Made by a program: the position numbers and the translations under genes
Notes under the pieces: generated by a model
Database searches by the model: none
What the model was told of the DNA's origin: nothing
What the model saw: the letters and a program-made list of their open reading frames with translations, nothing else
Shown: piece after piece, positions 55,891-64,000 of the stretch
Position numbering within the stretch: position 1 is the first letter of the stretch
Layout of the letters: each line of letters begins with the position of its first letter
Assembly: GCF_037969725.1 (NCBI RefSeq)
Contig: NZ_CP150203.1
Span: 2,496,001-2,560,000, forward strand
Source of the DNA: Paenibacillus sp. FSL W8-0426
Lineage (GTDB): Bacteria > Bacillota > Bacilli > Paenibacillales > Paenibacillaceae
Length of the DNA stretch: 64,000 nt
Direction: 5' to 3'

Positions 55891-57849
55891 ATGACGAAAC
55901 GGATCATTCTGCTGGAAGAAGGTACGGCAGCGTTAAAAGAGCTAATGGGCCCGAAGGCGGCGGGACTCGCAGACATGGTACAGGCAGGTTGGCCCGTTCC
56001 CGCAGGCTTCGTAGTGGCGGCGTCTGGTTTCGGGCAGGCGTGCGCTCACTCGGGGCAACCGTCCTGCGACAGGGACGATGAACTTGCTGACGCCATACGT
56101 TACCTGGAGCAGCGCTCCGGTAAAAGGTTTGGTCATGCTGCCAATCCGCTTCTGCTCGCCGTAAGGTCGGGAGGGACGCTAAACGGCCAAACGATGCCTG
56201 CCCCGCTCCTGCATATCGGGCTGAACGACAGGACGGTCGAAGGGCTGGCCCAAGCAGCAAACCATCGAATGTATGCGCTTCAATGTTACCGGAATGCGCT
56301 GCTGCAGTACGGAAGAACGGTGCGAGGCATCATGGACAAAAGGTTTGAAGAAGAAGCAGGCAGCGATGTCATGCAGGATGAGGCTGAGCTGGAACGGAGC
56401 ATTGCACGATGCAAAACGTGGATTGAAACGCTGGGAGGAACGCCTTTTCCCCAAAGTCCGGAGGTGCAGCTGGAGGAAGCGCTGCATGCGATGCAAAATT
56501 TCGTGCAGGAATCAGGGGAGCGTTTTGCAAATGATGGGAACCAGGCTCTTCCGGATCCTTTCAACAGGAAAAATCCTGCTCTGATTCAAGCCATGGTTTA
56601 TGACGGACTGGACGTACAGAGCGGCAGAGGCATGCTGTTTATAAACCAACCGGATCCAGGACGGAAAGAAATGCAGGGATTCTATCTGGCGTCGGACGCC
56701 GATCGATCGGACAGTACGGCATTGGAGGAGTTGTGCGGGACAAAACCGGACGTATACCGGATGCTGCTGGAGATGCGCAGCGAGCTGGAGCAGGGAGGCG
56801 AGTCCGGGCAAGCGGTCGAGTTCGTCGTAGAATCAGGTCAGCTTCATGTGCTGCAAAAGAGCCGAGTTGACGACGCCAATGACGCTTTGGTGAAAATGCT
56901 GGTTGAAATGGTTAAACAGGGAAGCATGACAAAGGACGCAGCCCTTCGGTGCGTCAATTCTGTTCAAACGGCGGAGATGCGTAATCGCAACGATACCATC
57001 GGGAATATTCCACTTTTCCTGAATCCGAATTGGCGGATCCTGCTGGGTTGGGCTGATGAAATAAGGGAACAAGCGGTGTTTGCGCATATCCGGCACCCGG
57101 GCGAAGCCAGGCTGGCCAGAGAGTATGGCGCCGACGGGGCCTTTTGCCGGATCGAAGATTGTCTCCGATCACCGATGAGATGGCCATATGCGCAGAAATG
57201 GATACAAGCGAACGGCATACCGGATCGCAGACAGGGCATGTGGCGGTTGTTGCCGATGCTGCAGGCCGATCTGGAACAGGTATTGGAACCGATGAACGGT
57301 TGCCCTGTCGCGATCCAATTGCTGGATAGAAGGTGGATCGAGCAACAAATATCCAACCTGGAGAGCGTCAGCGAGCGTGATGAACAGGGGCGGACTTCGA
57401 ATGTGCCGGCCATGGACGAGGAATGGTTCCGCGAATGGACGGATATGCAGCTGGAAGCGGTTTTCCGCGCCGCATTAAAGATCATACGCGAGAATTGGCG
57501 GGCTAGGCCGGAAATCTTGCTCATGTTCGCGAATCATCATGAAGAAATCCAGGCTATGGCGGAACTGGCTGATGATGTCGCCGAACAGATTCTGGGTATG
57601 GAGAAGCGCCACTGCCGATACCGGCTTGGTCATGGCCCGGAGCATGCATCCCAAACCGCCGGCTCGGAAAAACGATCAAACCTGTATTATGGATTGGGCC
57701 TGGATCACGACCGGCGGAACGAAACGAATGTTGTAAATAGTCCGGTGGAGCAGCTGCCCTTTACCCGGATCGCGGCTGCCCAGACTACCTTGGCAGAAGA
57801 GGCCGCGAAACGATTGTATTCAAACGGTAATATAACGACAACGGCGTAG
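55891..57849 (+). CDS. Degenerate pyruvate phosphate dikinase-like protein without the phosphohistidine domain
   Basis: A 652-residue protein whose N-terminal part aligns by eye with the PPDK ATP-binding domain (GPKAAGLADMVQAGWPVPAGF; then LLAVRSG and MYALQCYRNALLQYG). After the region matching the end of that domain (VEFVVESGQLHVLQKSRVDD), the swivelling domain with the catalytic TSHAAVVAR histidine motif is absent. A short block ARLAREYGADGAFCRIED recalls the start of the PEP-binding domain GLCRTEH, but its key residues are changed. It is therefore unlikely to make PEP or pyruvate and may be a regulator. ATG 55891 follows GGGAGAG. Confidence 0.75.
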   Translation: MTKRIILLEEGTAALKELMGPKAAGLADMVQAGWPVPAGFVVAASGFGQACAHSGQPSCDRDDELADAIRYLEQRSGKRFGHAANPLLLAVRSGGTLNGQTMPAPLLHIGLNDRTVEGLAQAANHRMYALQCYRNALLQYGRTVRGIMDKRFEEEAGSDVMQDEAELERSIARCKTWIETLGGTPFPQSPEVQLEEALHAMQNFVQESGERFANDGNQALPDPFNRKNPALIQAMVYDGLDVQSGRGMLFINQPDPGRKEMQGFYLASDADRSDSTALEELCGTKPDVYRMLLEMRSELEQGGESGQAVEFVVESGQLHVLQKSRVDDANDALVKMLVEMVKQGSMTKDAALRCVNSVQTAEMRNRNDTIGNIPLFLNPNWRILLGWADEIREQAVFAHIRHPGEARLAREYGADGAFCRIEDCLRSPMRWPYAQKWIQANGIPDRRQGMWRLLPMLQADLEQVLEPMNGCPVAIQLLDRRWIEQQISNLESVSERDEQGRTSNVPAMDEEWFREWTDMQLEAVFRAALKIIRENWRARPEILLMFANHHEEIQAMAELADDVAEQILGMEKRHCRYRLGHGPEHASQTAGSEKRSNLYYGLGLDHDRRNETNVVNSPVEQLPFTRIAAAQTTLAEEAAKRLYSNGNITTTA

Positions 57850-57979
57850 CAAACGCAGATCGATCTGCTGGATGGAAGTCTCAGCACGACTTCATGGAAT
57901 AGAGGTCGCGAAACTGTTATACTGGAATATGCGTTATGTAAAATGAACGTAAAATTTCAGATAAGGGTTGAAAGCGACC

Positions 57980-59917
57980 ATGTTTACATTCAAGAGCGAA
58001 CGGAACTCTTCACGGCTTTTATTTGCCGTATTATTTGTTCTGATGCTGCTGAAGCTGACGCTTCTGCGGTATTTCTTTTTCCAGGGTTTGTCCGGAGTAG
58101 GTTTGGTGACGGACGCCCTGGCTGCGCTGGCCTTGGTATGCGTCCTTGATCTCATTGTGCCGAAAAGGTGGAAATGGGTCGTATACGGCGGCTTTAACTT
58201 GTTGTTCTCTTTTTTATTATTCGCAGCCACGTTATATAACGTGCATTTCAGTTCCGTGCCGACGTATACGGCGCTGAGCGAATTGGGACAGGTGGCACAG
58301 GTGCGCGGCAGCATTGGACCTCTAGTGCGGCCTGCACACTTCCTGTTCTTCGCGGATATCGTGCTCGTGCTGCCGGTCTGGCTGCTGACGCGCCGCCGCC
58401 GTTCGGCCATGGGCTATGGCATCCGCAATACCGACGGACTCACGTTTGGCAGCAACCGAAAAAAATATTGGGGCAAGTTGGGCGTGGTCGTTACCGCCGC
58501 GTTCTGCATGGTGTTGTCCGGTACATTTATCGTCAAGGGCGAATCGATCGACAATGAACTGGTGCGTGCGGAGAACCTTGGATTTTTGAATTATCAAGTC
58601 TCGTCGGCCATTCTGACCAGCAAGGAAAACGAAGCCATCGCGAATGGCAATATCCAGGACACGATTGCTCGCGTCAACGAATTGGTGAGCCGATTTGGAT
58701 ATCAGAATCCAACGAAACAAGGGCAGGCGATCCAACCGCGTTATTTCGGCCAGGCCAAAGGCAGTAACCTGATCGTGCTGCAGCTGGAATCGTTCCAGAA
58801 CTTTCCGATCAATGCTTCTCTGGATGGCCAGGAACTCACGCCGGTCCTGAACGATTTGGCCAAAGAGAGCTATTATTTCAATCATTTCTTCCAGCAAATC
58901 GGTCAGGGCAACACGTCGGACGCAGAGTTCATGTCCAATACGTCGATCTATCCGACAGGGGTTGTTCCGATGTCCGCGGGATACAGCGACCGCGATCTGC
59001 CGTCTTTGCCGAAATTGTTGAGCAGCGAAGGCTATCAGTCCGAAACGTTCCACGTCAATGACGTATCGTTCTGGAACCGGAACAAGATGTATCCCGCACT
59101 GGGTTTTGAACGTTATTTCGACAGAGCCAGCTTCGAGAATGACCGGTTTAACGATTTTGGCGCATCCGACGAGGAACTGTACCGGGTTGGCGTCGAAAAA
59201 ATGGTTGCCCATCAGACGGCTAATCAGCCGTTCTATGCGCAGTTTATTACAGCTTCAAGCCACTCGCCGTTCAAAATTCCGGAAGATCGCGCCCGGATCA
59301 CGATTCCGGCTGCGATCACCAATACGCTGCTGCATGATTATTTGCAGGCGATCAATTACACCGACTATGCCGTCGGCCAACTGATCGAGCAGTTGAAGGC
59401 GAACGGTCTGTGGGACAATACAACATTGGTGATTTACGGCGATCACTTCGGTCTGCCTGCCGAGGAAGAGATCACGCAGCAGATCAGGGATAACTTGAAC
59501 GTGCCTTATGACGGCAACGTGAGCCGATTCAACATCCCGCTCCTGATCCATACGCCGAAACAGGCCAAAGGTCAGGTGATCGAGCAACCGGGAGGCCAGC
59601 TTGATATTTTGCCGACCGTCATGAATCTGATGGGCGTCTCGCTATCGGAAGAAAAATTCACGGCATTTGGGCACGATCTGCTGAATATGGACCACAACGC
59701 TTTCGGGATTCGGTATTACCTGCCTACCGGCTCGTTCGTCAATAACGAGATTTTGTTCATCCCGGGTGCCGGCTTCGAGGACGGTAAGGCGTATTCGCTC
59801 AAAACCTATGAGCCCGTTACCGATCTGGAGCCTTATCGTGCAGATTACGAGCATGTGCTTCAATTGATGAAATTGTCCGACGAGTACGTAAAACTGCTGC
59901 CGAAACGGGCACCGTAA
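57980..59917 (+). CDS. Lipoteichoic acid synthase-family membrane sulfatase
   Basis: A 645-residue protein with five membrane segments in the first 190 residues and an extracellular sulfatase-type domain. Thr312 in GQGNTSDAEFMSN is the expected catalytic nucleophile, VLQLESFQN and YGDHFGLP supply metal ligands. LtaS-type enzymes polymerise glycerol phosphate from phosphatidylglycerol. ATG 57980 is taken; the in-frame TTG at 57968 is an alternative. The enzyme could be a polymerase, a primase (LtaP-type) or a stress paralogue; sequence does not separate these. Confidence 0.9.
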   Translation: MFTFKSERNSSRLLFAVLFVLMLLKLTLLRYFFFQGLSGVGLVTDALAALALVCVLDLIVPKRWKWVVYGGFNLLFSFLLFAATLYNVHFSSVPTYTALSELGQVAQVRGSIGPLVRPAHFLFFADIVLVLPVWLLTRRRRSAMGYGIRNTDGLTFGSNRKKYWGKLGVVVTAAFCMVLSGTFIVKGESIDNELVRAENLGFLNYQVSSAILTSKENEAIANGNIQDTIARVNELVSRFGYQNPTKQGQAIQPRYFGQAKGSNLIVLQLESFQNFPINASLDGQELTPVLNDLAKESYYFNHFFQQIGQGNTSDAEFMSNTSIYPTGVVPMSAGYSDRDLPSLPKLLSSEGYQSETFHVNDVSFWNRNKMYPALGFERYFDRASFENDRFNDFGASDEELYRVGVEKMVAHQTANQPFYAQFITASSHSPFKIPEDRARITIPAAITNTLLHDYLQAINYTDYAVGQLIEQLKANGLWDNTTLVIYGDHFGLPAEEEITQQIRDNLNVPYDGNVSRFNIPLLIHTPKQAKGQVIEQPGGQLDILPTVMNLMGVSLSEEKFTAFGHDLLNMDHNAFGIRYYLPTGSFVNNEILFIPGAGFEDGKAYSLKTYEPVTDLEPYRADYEHVLQLMKLSDEYVKLLPKRAP

Positions 59918-59964
59918 ATATAGCTCCCTCCATATCGGATTTCGGAATGAGCTCGGTTAAATAG

Positions 59965-60011
59965 TAACGCCACCCTGCGAAATGATGCATGCAGGATGGC
60001 GTTATTTTTTT
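59965..60011 (+). terminator. Rho-independent terminator after the LtaS-type gene
   Basis: TAACGCCACCCTGC at 59965-59978 pairs with GCAGGATGGCGTTA at 59991-60004 with one mismatch, then seven Ts. Confidence 0.9.
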
Positions 60012-60016
60012 CGATT

Positions 60017-60044
60017 TTGAAACTGTAATCAATAATGTTACAAT
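60017..60044 (+). promoter_or_regulatory. SigA-type promoter of the flavin oxidoreductase
   Basis: TTGAAA at 60017-60022, 16-nt spacer and TACAAT at 60039-60044, directly after the preceding terminator. Confidence 0.6.
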
Positions 60045-60082
60045 GGAAGGAAGAGCAAAGACAGAGAGGATGGATCGACGAC

Positions 60083-61090
60083 ATGAAGCTTAGCGTATTG
60101 GAACACGGCCACATTAATGAAGGAAGAAGCGTACAGGATACGCTGCAGGAGACGGTGACCCTTGCAAAGCATGCGGAGGAGCTCGGATATTCCCGTTTCT
60201 GGATGTCAGAGCATCACGGAGGGGGAGCGCTCTCGTTTTCCAGCCCGGAAGTGATGATTGCACATGTTGCCGCGCATACGGAGCGCATCCGGGTCGGATC
60301 GGGCGGGGTAATGCTGCCCCATTACAGCGCCTATAAAGTGGCCGAGAACTTCAGATTGCTGGAGGCGCTGCACCCCGGCAGAATCGACCTCGGCATCGGG
60401 CGCGCGCCGGGAGGCATGCCGCTTGCGAGCCGGGCTTTGAATGAAGGCAAGGCATCGAACGTACAATTTTTCCCGCAGCAGATCGCGGATCTGGGCGGAT
60501 ACTTCCACGAGCAATTGCCGGAGGACCACCGTTTTGCTTCGCTCGTGGCAGGTCCCTCCGTCCCAACCGTACCTGAGGTATGGCTGCTCGGTTCCAGTTC
60601 CGAGGGAGCCAGAATTGCGGCTGCCCAGGGAACGTCCTATGCATTTGCCCAATTTTTCGGCACGCCTGGCGGAGAAGAAGCCATGAAATACTATCGGAGA
60701 CACTTTAAACCGTCCATTCATGGAGATCAGCCCCACTCGATGATCGCCGTGGCGGCATTCTGTGCGGATACGGAAGAAGAGGCCGCCGAATTGGCGCGCA
60801 GCAACGAACTGTTTTTCCTGCGGCTTGGACGAGGGCTGGAGCAGCGTTCCTTTCCGTCGCTTGAAACGGTGCGCAGCTATCCGTATACGGCTATGGAGAT
60901 GGAGCAGATTCGCCAGCGCCGCTCCTTTTCGATCATAGGCACGCCGGAACAAGTCAAGGAGAAAATTGAAGCGCTGGCGGAACGGCATGAAGCCGACGAA
61001 GTTATCATCGCCTCGGCCATTCATTCGTTCGAAGCGCGCTTGCGCTCATTTGCCTTGATTGCCGAAGCTTTTGGCCTCAAGAAGGAATAA
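60083..61090 (+). CDS. LLM-class flavin-dependent oxidoreductase
   Basis: A 335-residue bacterial-luciferase-like TIM barrel. FWMSEHHGGGALSFSSPEV holds the conserved Glu-His-His region and GRIDLGIGRAPGG the flavin-binding loop typical of the MsnO8 subgroup. Substrate unknown. ATG 60083 follows AGAGAGGATGG; an in-frame ATG at 60035 overlaps the promoter and is not used. Confidence 0.87.
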   Translation: MKLSVLEHGHINEGRSVQDTLQETVTLAKHAEELGYSRFWMSEHHGGGALSFSSPEVMIAHVAAHTERIRVGSGGVMLPHYSAYKVAENFRLLEALHPGRIDLGIGRAPGGMPLASRALNEGKASNVQFFPQQIADLGGYFHEQLPEDHRFASLVAGPSVPTVPEVWLLGSSSEGARIAAAQGTSYAFAQFFGTPGGEEAMKYYRRHFKPSIHGDQPHSMIAVAAFCADTEEEAAELARSNELFFLRLGRGLEQRSFPSLETVRSYPYTAMEMEQIRQRRSFSIIGTPEQVKEKIEALAERHEADEVIIASAIHSFEARLRSFALIAEAFGLKKE

Positions 61091-61125
61091 TGCCGACGAA
61101 GCGGGAATAAATACGATGAACCAGG

Positions 61126-61156
61126 CCGGAGTCTTGCCAGACGGGACTCCGGTTTT
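61126..61156 (+). terminator. Rho-independent terminator
   Basis: CCGGAGTC at 61126-61133 pairs with GACTCCGG at 61145-61152, followed by TTTT. The remaining 250 bp to the next gene hold one more hairpin (61213-61246, GGGA and TTTATGC arms pairing with GCATAAA and TCCC) and no gene I can support. Confidence 0.8.
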
Positions 61157-61410
61157 AATTTGGAAACATGTCTTCGTTTTCGGAACGAACTGCCATTGAT
61201 GCATGAAGTAGCGGGATACGTGTTTATGCATGCAGGCATAAATCCCGAGATCCAGGACCGAGGCAACCCGTGGACCATGTTGAAGATGACACGATTTGAA
61301 TTGCGCAACCCGTGACGGTGTGCTAAGTTATATTTTTCAGCAGTATTGCAGGAAACGCTCGGAGAAGCGGTTCTGGCGTGCTTATACATACGATTTTTAA
61401 GGATAAGGGG

Positions 61411-61743
61411 ATGGACGGACTGGCTATTTATAATTTGGATCATCTGCAGCATCATATATTGCTGTGCAACGGCGGTTCTTGCATGCGTAAAGGCGGAGAA
61501 GAGGTTACCCAGGCCGTGCGCGACGAGATTGCGAAGCAGCAGGCCGGCGAATTCATCCACACCACGCGAACGCGCTGCAACGGACGGTGCGATGATGCTT
61601 GCGTGACCATTGTGTACCCGCAGGGAGATTGGTACGGGAACATGACGCCCGAATCCGGCAGAGAGCTTGTACGTGCGCTGTGCAGCGGCGAACAATTGGA
61701 CCGCCATCGGATCGCCAACGTCACAAAAACAGCAGTGAATTAG
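61411..61743 (+). CDS. Thioredoxin-like [2Fe-2S] ferredoxin domain protein
   Basis: A 110-residue protein with the four-cysteine pattern C-x4-C (LLCNGGSCMRKG) and C-x3-C (RTRCNGRCDDACV) of thioredoxin-fold ferredoxins, the same fold as the NuoE C-terminal domain. It carries electrons or a sensing cluster; its partner is unknown. ATG 61411 is preceded by AAGGATAAGGGG. Confidence 0.84.
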   Translation: MDGLAIYNLDHLQHHILLCNGGSCMRKGGEEVTQAVRDEIAKQQAGEFIHTTRTRCNGRCDDACVTIVYPQGDWYGNMTPESGRELVRALCSGEQLDRHRIANVTKTAVN

Positions 61744-61817
61744 CACGGTTACTCCAACATTTTTTTTTGGAAAATGAGCATTTGAGAATGAATTGCATTG
61801 AATTCGTTGTAAAGGGA

Positions 61818-61846
61818 TTGGAATGAACTCATATTGACGCTATAAT
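61818..61846 (+). promoter_or_regulatory. SigA-type promoter of the pyrophosphatase
   Basis: TTGGAA at 61818-61823, 17-nt spacer and a perfect TATAAT at 61841-61846. Confidence 0.65.
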
Positions 61847-61915
61847 CAGTAAAGGTATGATACCTTATAGAATATGGTTATAACGACAAACCATCATTGA
61901 CGGAGGGCTATGAAC

Positions 61916-62848
61916 ATGGAAAAAGCGTTAATCTTCGGACATAAAAATCCGGATACGGATACGATCTGTTCTGCGATCGCTTATGCCGACCTGAAAACAA
62001 AATTGGGACAAAACGTCGAAGCGGTGCGCCTGGGAGAAGTAAATGGCGAAACGCAATACGCGCTTGATTTCTTCAAAGTGGATGCTCCGCGTTTGATTAG
62101 CACGGCCGCCAACGAAGTGAACAACGTAATCCTCGTCGACCACAACGAGCGCCAGCAAAGCGTTAGCGACATTGCGGACGTTACCGTGGTTGAGGTCATC
62201 GACCATCACCGCATCGCGAATTTCGAGACAAGCCAGCCGCTTTATTTCCGTGCAGAGCCTGTCGGTTGCACCGCAACCATCCTGAACAAGCTTTACAAGG
62301 AAAACGGCGTGGAAATCAGCGCGCCGATCGCCGGCCTGATGTTGTCCGCGATCATTTCCGACTCCCTGCTCTTCAAATCGCCGACTTGCACCGAGCAGGA
62401 CGTTGCAGCAGCTCGCGAACTGGCAGCCATCGCTGGCGTGGATGCGGACAGCTACGGCCTGGATATGTTGAAAGCCGGCGCAGACCTGAGCCAAAAAACG
62501 ATTGCCGAGCTGATCTCCCTCGATGCCAAAGAATTTTCGATGGGACAAGCCAAAGTCGAAATCGCTCAAGTCAATGCGGTTGACGTGAACGACGTGCTCG
62601 TGAAGCAGCCTGAGCTTCAAGCTGCGATCGAGGCGATCATTTCCAGTAAAGGGCTGGACCTGTTCGTATTTGTCGTAACGGATATTTTGAACAACGATTC
62701 TGTTGCCCTGGCATACGGAGCTTCCGCCCATGCTGTCGAGAAAGCATACAATGTCACGCTGAACGACAGTAAAGCGCTGCTGAAAGGCGTTGTATCCCGC
62801 AAATCGCAAATCGTACCGGTGCTGACCGAAGCATTCAACAACCTGTAA
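61916..62848 (+). CDS. ppaC: Manganese-dependent inorganic pyrophosphatase
   Basis: A 310-residue DHH-family enzyme. [22 protein letters not shown] and IDHHRIANF hold the manganese ligands and catalytic residues of family II pyrophosphatases, and [12 protein letters not shown] near the C-terminus carries the SRKKQ-type arginine and lysine. It hydrolyses pyrophosphate from biosynthesis. ATG 61916 has GGAGGG at 8 nt; ATG 61910 lies too close. Length matches B. subtilis PpaC. Confidence 0.95.
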   Translation: MEKALIFGHKNPDTDTICSAIAYADLKTKLGQNVEAVRLGEVNGETQYALDFFKVDAPRLISTAANEVNNVILVDHNERQQSVSDIADVTVVEVIDHHRIANFETSQPLYFRAEPVGCTATILNKLYKENGVEISAPIAGLMLSAIISDSLLFKSPTCTEQDVAAARELAAIAGVDADSYGLDMLKAGADLSQKTIAELISLDAKEFSMGQAKVEIAQVNAVDVNDVLVKQPELQAAIEAIISSKGLDLFVFVVTDILNNDSVALAYGASAHAVEKAYNVTLNDSKALLKGVVSRKSQIVPVLTEAFNNL

Positions 62849-62882
62849 TCGGATTCGGTACAAGCGCGATCTGTCGCGTATG

Positions 62883-62925
62883 TAAGCCTGCTCTGATCCT
62901 CAAAGGGTCAGGTCAGGCTTTTGTT
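62883..62925 (+). terminator. Rho-independent terminator after ppaC
   Basis: AAGCCTG and CAGGCTT flank an inner CTGATCC/GGGTCAG hairpin; the downstream sequence is TTTTG. Confidence 0.8.
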
Positions 62926-62959
62926 TTCATTTCATGAATGATAAGGAGGCTGGACAGGC

Positions 62960-63451
62960 ATGATCAAAAACGAAAAAATCAAAGCAACCGAAGTGGCGTT
63001 GACCGGGCTGAACGGAGAAGACCTTGGCATCGTATCCACTCGGGAAGCCCTCGCACTGGCTAAACAGCATAAAGTGGACCTTGTCTGCATGTCGCTGATG
63101 ACAAGCCCCCCGCCTTGCCGGCTGATTGGAGCAGGCGCGGCCAGGCAGGAAGCTGAGCAAGAGAAGAAAAAGGCCGGGAAATCACCGGATAAACGCAAAG
63201 TAAAAGAGATCCGGCTCAATCTGCAGATGGAGGACCATGACCGGGACGTAAAACAGACTCAGGCGGAGCGGATTCTTAAAAATGGCGATTCGGTCAAACT
63301 GGTCATTCAAGTGAAAGGCGGAAAGGAAGGTACCGCCGGCAAGGAATGGGCAGAGCAGTTGTGCAAGTCATTGGCAGAGTTTGGAATCCCAGCAACCGGC
63401 ATTCAAGTCAGCGGCAAGCAGGTTGCCGTCCAGATCGACCCCCGAACGTAA
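62960..63451 (+). CDS. Stand-alone IF-3-like protein (second infC paralogue)
   Basis: A 163-residue protein with the two-domain layout of initiation factor 3: N-domain (VALTGLNGEDLGIVSTREAL), basic linker (EKKKAGKSPDKRKVKEI) and C-domain (RLNLQMEDHDRDVKQTQAERI). Where true IF-3 reads DYGK in the linker helix it reads GAGA, and rpmI and rplT, the usual infC partners, are absent. Such second copies occur in Paenibacillus; whether they replace IF-3 under stress is unknown. GATAAGGAGG precedes the ATG. Confidence 0.86.
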   Translation: MIKNEKIKATEVALTGLNGEDLGIVSTREALALAKQHKVDLVCMSLMTSPPPCRLIGAGAARQEAEQEKKKAGKSPDKRKVKEIRLNLQMEDHDRDVKQTQAERILKNGDSVKLVIQVKGGKEGTAGKEWAEQLCKSLAEFGIPATGIQVSGKQVAVQIDPRT

Positions 63452-63483
63452 TGGGAGCGCATTGTGCAAGGCATAACGGATCA

Positions 63484-63527
63484 ACCCCCGGAGGAAGCAG
63501 TCGTTTTGCTTTCCGGGGGTCTTTTTC
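63484..63527. terminator. Terminator between the IF-3-like gene and tgl
   Basis: ACCCCCGGA and TTCCGGGGGT arms with an 18-nt loop, T run on the plus strand. It can serve both converging genes. Confidence 0.82.
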
Positions 63528-63550
63528 AATATGAACTTGCATCACGTATG

Positions 63551-64000
63551 CTACACTCTCAAATAACGGCTTCTACCCACGCGTACGTACAGCTGCCCAG
63601 GCAAGACCGGGGTGGTTGCCTCCTGGGCGTTGTTCGACGGGTTACTTTTGGCAAAGCGCGAAAGGTACAGGAAATCCGGATAAATAATCATATCCATCAA
63701 ATAGGCGGAGGTTCTGCTGCCGGGAACACGGTTCTGGTTCAAAATGTGAATGATGTCTTGGCCCGACGCGATGCCGATGCCATGTCCATAATACCAGTCC
63801 TCTCGAAGCATGATGGTATTTTCGCCTTGCCACTCCGGCGTTTCCGGAGAAACATCGGGATTTTTGAAGTATAATACGTCGCCGGGGAGAGCAAACTGCT
63901 TGCCGTTTTTTTCGGTCAACCGCAGGTCGCTGTCATAATGCCAGTCGAACAGGAGCAGATCGTGAAATAGCGAATTGAAAGCGTCCTCCCGTATGCTGCC
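63551..64000 (-). CDS. tgl: Spore-coat protein-glutamine gamma-glutamyltransferase, C-terminal part
   Basis: The last 149 residues of a Bacillus-type transglutaminase, cut by the window edge at its 5' side. FDWHYDSDLRL, FALPGDVLYFKNPDVSPETP and WQGENTIMLREDWYYGHGIG correspond to the B. subtilis Tgl segments LYDWHYEKLP, GDCLYFKNPEFDP and WRGENVILLGEDKYFAHGLG. Tgl crosslinks coat proteins of the spore by lysine-glutamine isopeptide bonds. The catalytic cysteine is beyond the edge. Its presence marks the host as a spore former. Confidence 0.93.
   Translation of the reverse strand, partial: GSIREDAFNSLFHDLLLFDWHYDSDLRLTEKNGKQFALPGDVLYFKNPDVSPETPEWQGENTIMLREDWYYGHGIGIASGQDIIHILNQNRVPGSRTSAYLMDMIIYPDFLYLSRFAKSNPSNNAQEATTPVLPGQLYVRVGRSRYLRV

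Overview
The window reads as chromosomal DNA of a low- to mid-GC, endospore-forming Firmicute, most likely Paenibacillus. I infer this from the dense carbohydrate-use gene content, an LplB/YtcP-type sugar ABC transporter next to AraC regulators, an hxlAB pair with an HxlR regulator, a Bacillus-type CYP102A P450 fusion, the spore-coat transglutaminase Tgl at the right edge, and strong AGGAGG-type ribosome binding sites with frequent TTG and GTG starts. No rRNA, tRNA, CRISPR array, prophage or intact IS element was seen.

Region by region. 1-12932 is a polysaccharide-use locus: a GH42 beta-galactosidase fragment on the minus strand, then on the plus strand a GH88 unsaturated glucuronyl hydrolase, an AraC regulator, two permeases and a binding lipoprotein of an oligosaccharide importer, a GH28-like pectinase-fold protein and two secreted alginate-lyase-family proteins with different C-terminal modules. 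Together they fit lyase cleavage of a uronic-acid polymer outside the cell, import of unsaturated oligosaccharides, and removal of the terminal unsaturated uronate by GH88. 13048-13356 is an AT-rich orphan. 13872-19365 is a complete beta-glucoside PTS operon (LicR-type activator, IIA, IIB, IIC, GH1 6-phospho-beta-glucosidase) with a 20-codon leader ORF coupled to the GH1 gene. 19457-25973 holds an SOS-associated peptidase homologue with altered active-site residues, an Old Yellow Enzyme, a DeoR regulator, an OsmC protein, a DUF2062 protein, an AEC transporter and a lactonase. 26227-27732 holds three uncharacterised small genes. 27971-29699 is the formaldehyde-fixing hxlAB pair plus HxlR. 29921-32242 holds oligoendopeptidase F and a DUF2500 membrane protein. 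32468-37730 joins rhamnulokinase and a DeoR regulator to lutABC, linking rhamnose breakdown to lactate oxidation. 37931-41979 holds a glutathione peroxidase and the CYP102A fusion. 42143-46086 holds an unknown gene, an oxidoreductase, a divergent AraC regulator and a GH43-like propeller. 46305-52697 is a GNAT gene and then a tight seven-gene operon (RidA, GNAT, phosphotransferase, large methyltransferase, histidine phosphatase, exonuclease, small acidic protein). 52765-55638 is a Fur-controlled siderophore-binding lipoprotein and its Btr-like regulator. 55891-63451 holds a PPDK-like pseudoenzyme, a lipoteichoic acid synthase, a flavin oxidoreductase, a thin [2Fe-2S] protein, the manganese pyrophosphatase and a stand-alone IF-3 paralogue. 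The window ends inside tgl.

The most unusual signal is a repeated, structured, non-coding element of about 230-240 bp, bounded by inverted repeats, at 741-981 and 20357-20585, with a truncated third copy at 46774-46870. All three copies have the same orientation and sit just upstream of a start codon. The two full copies can form the same nested hairpins with base changes that keep pairing, and each carries a segment complementary to the ribosome binding site that follows. This looks like a mobile (MITE-like) 5' UTR element or a structured leader RNA that I do not recognise from known families.

Other points of interest are the PPDK-like protein without its phosphohistidine domain, the HMCES-like protein with substituted catalytic residues, and the methyltransferase with a long unknown helical N-terminus.
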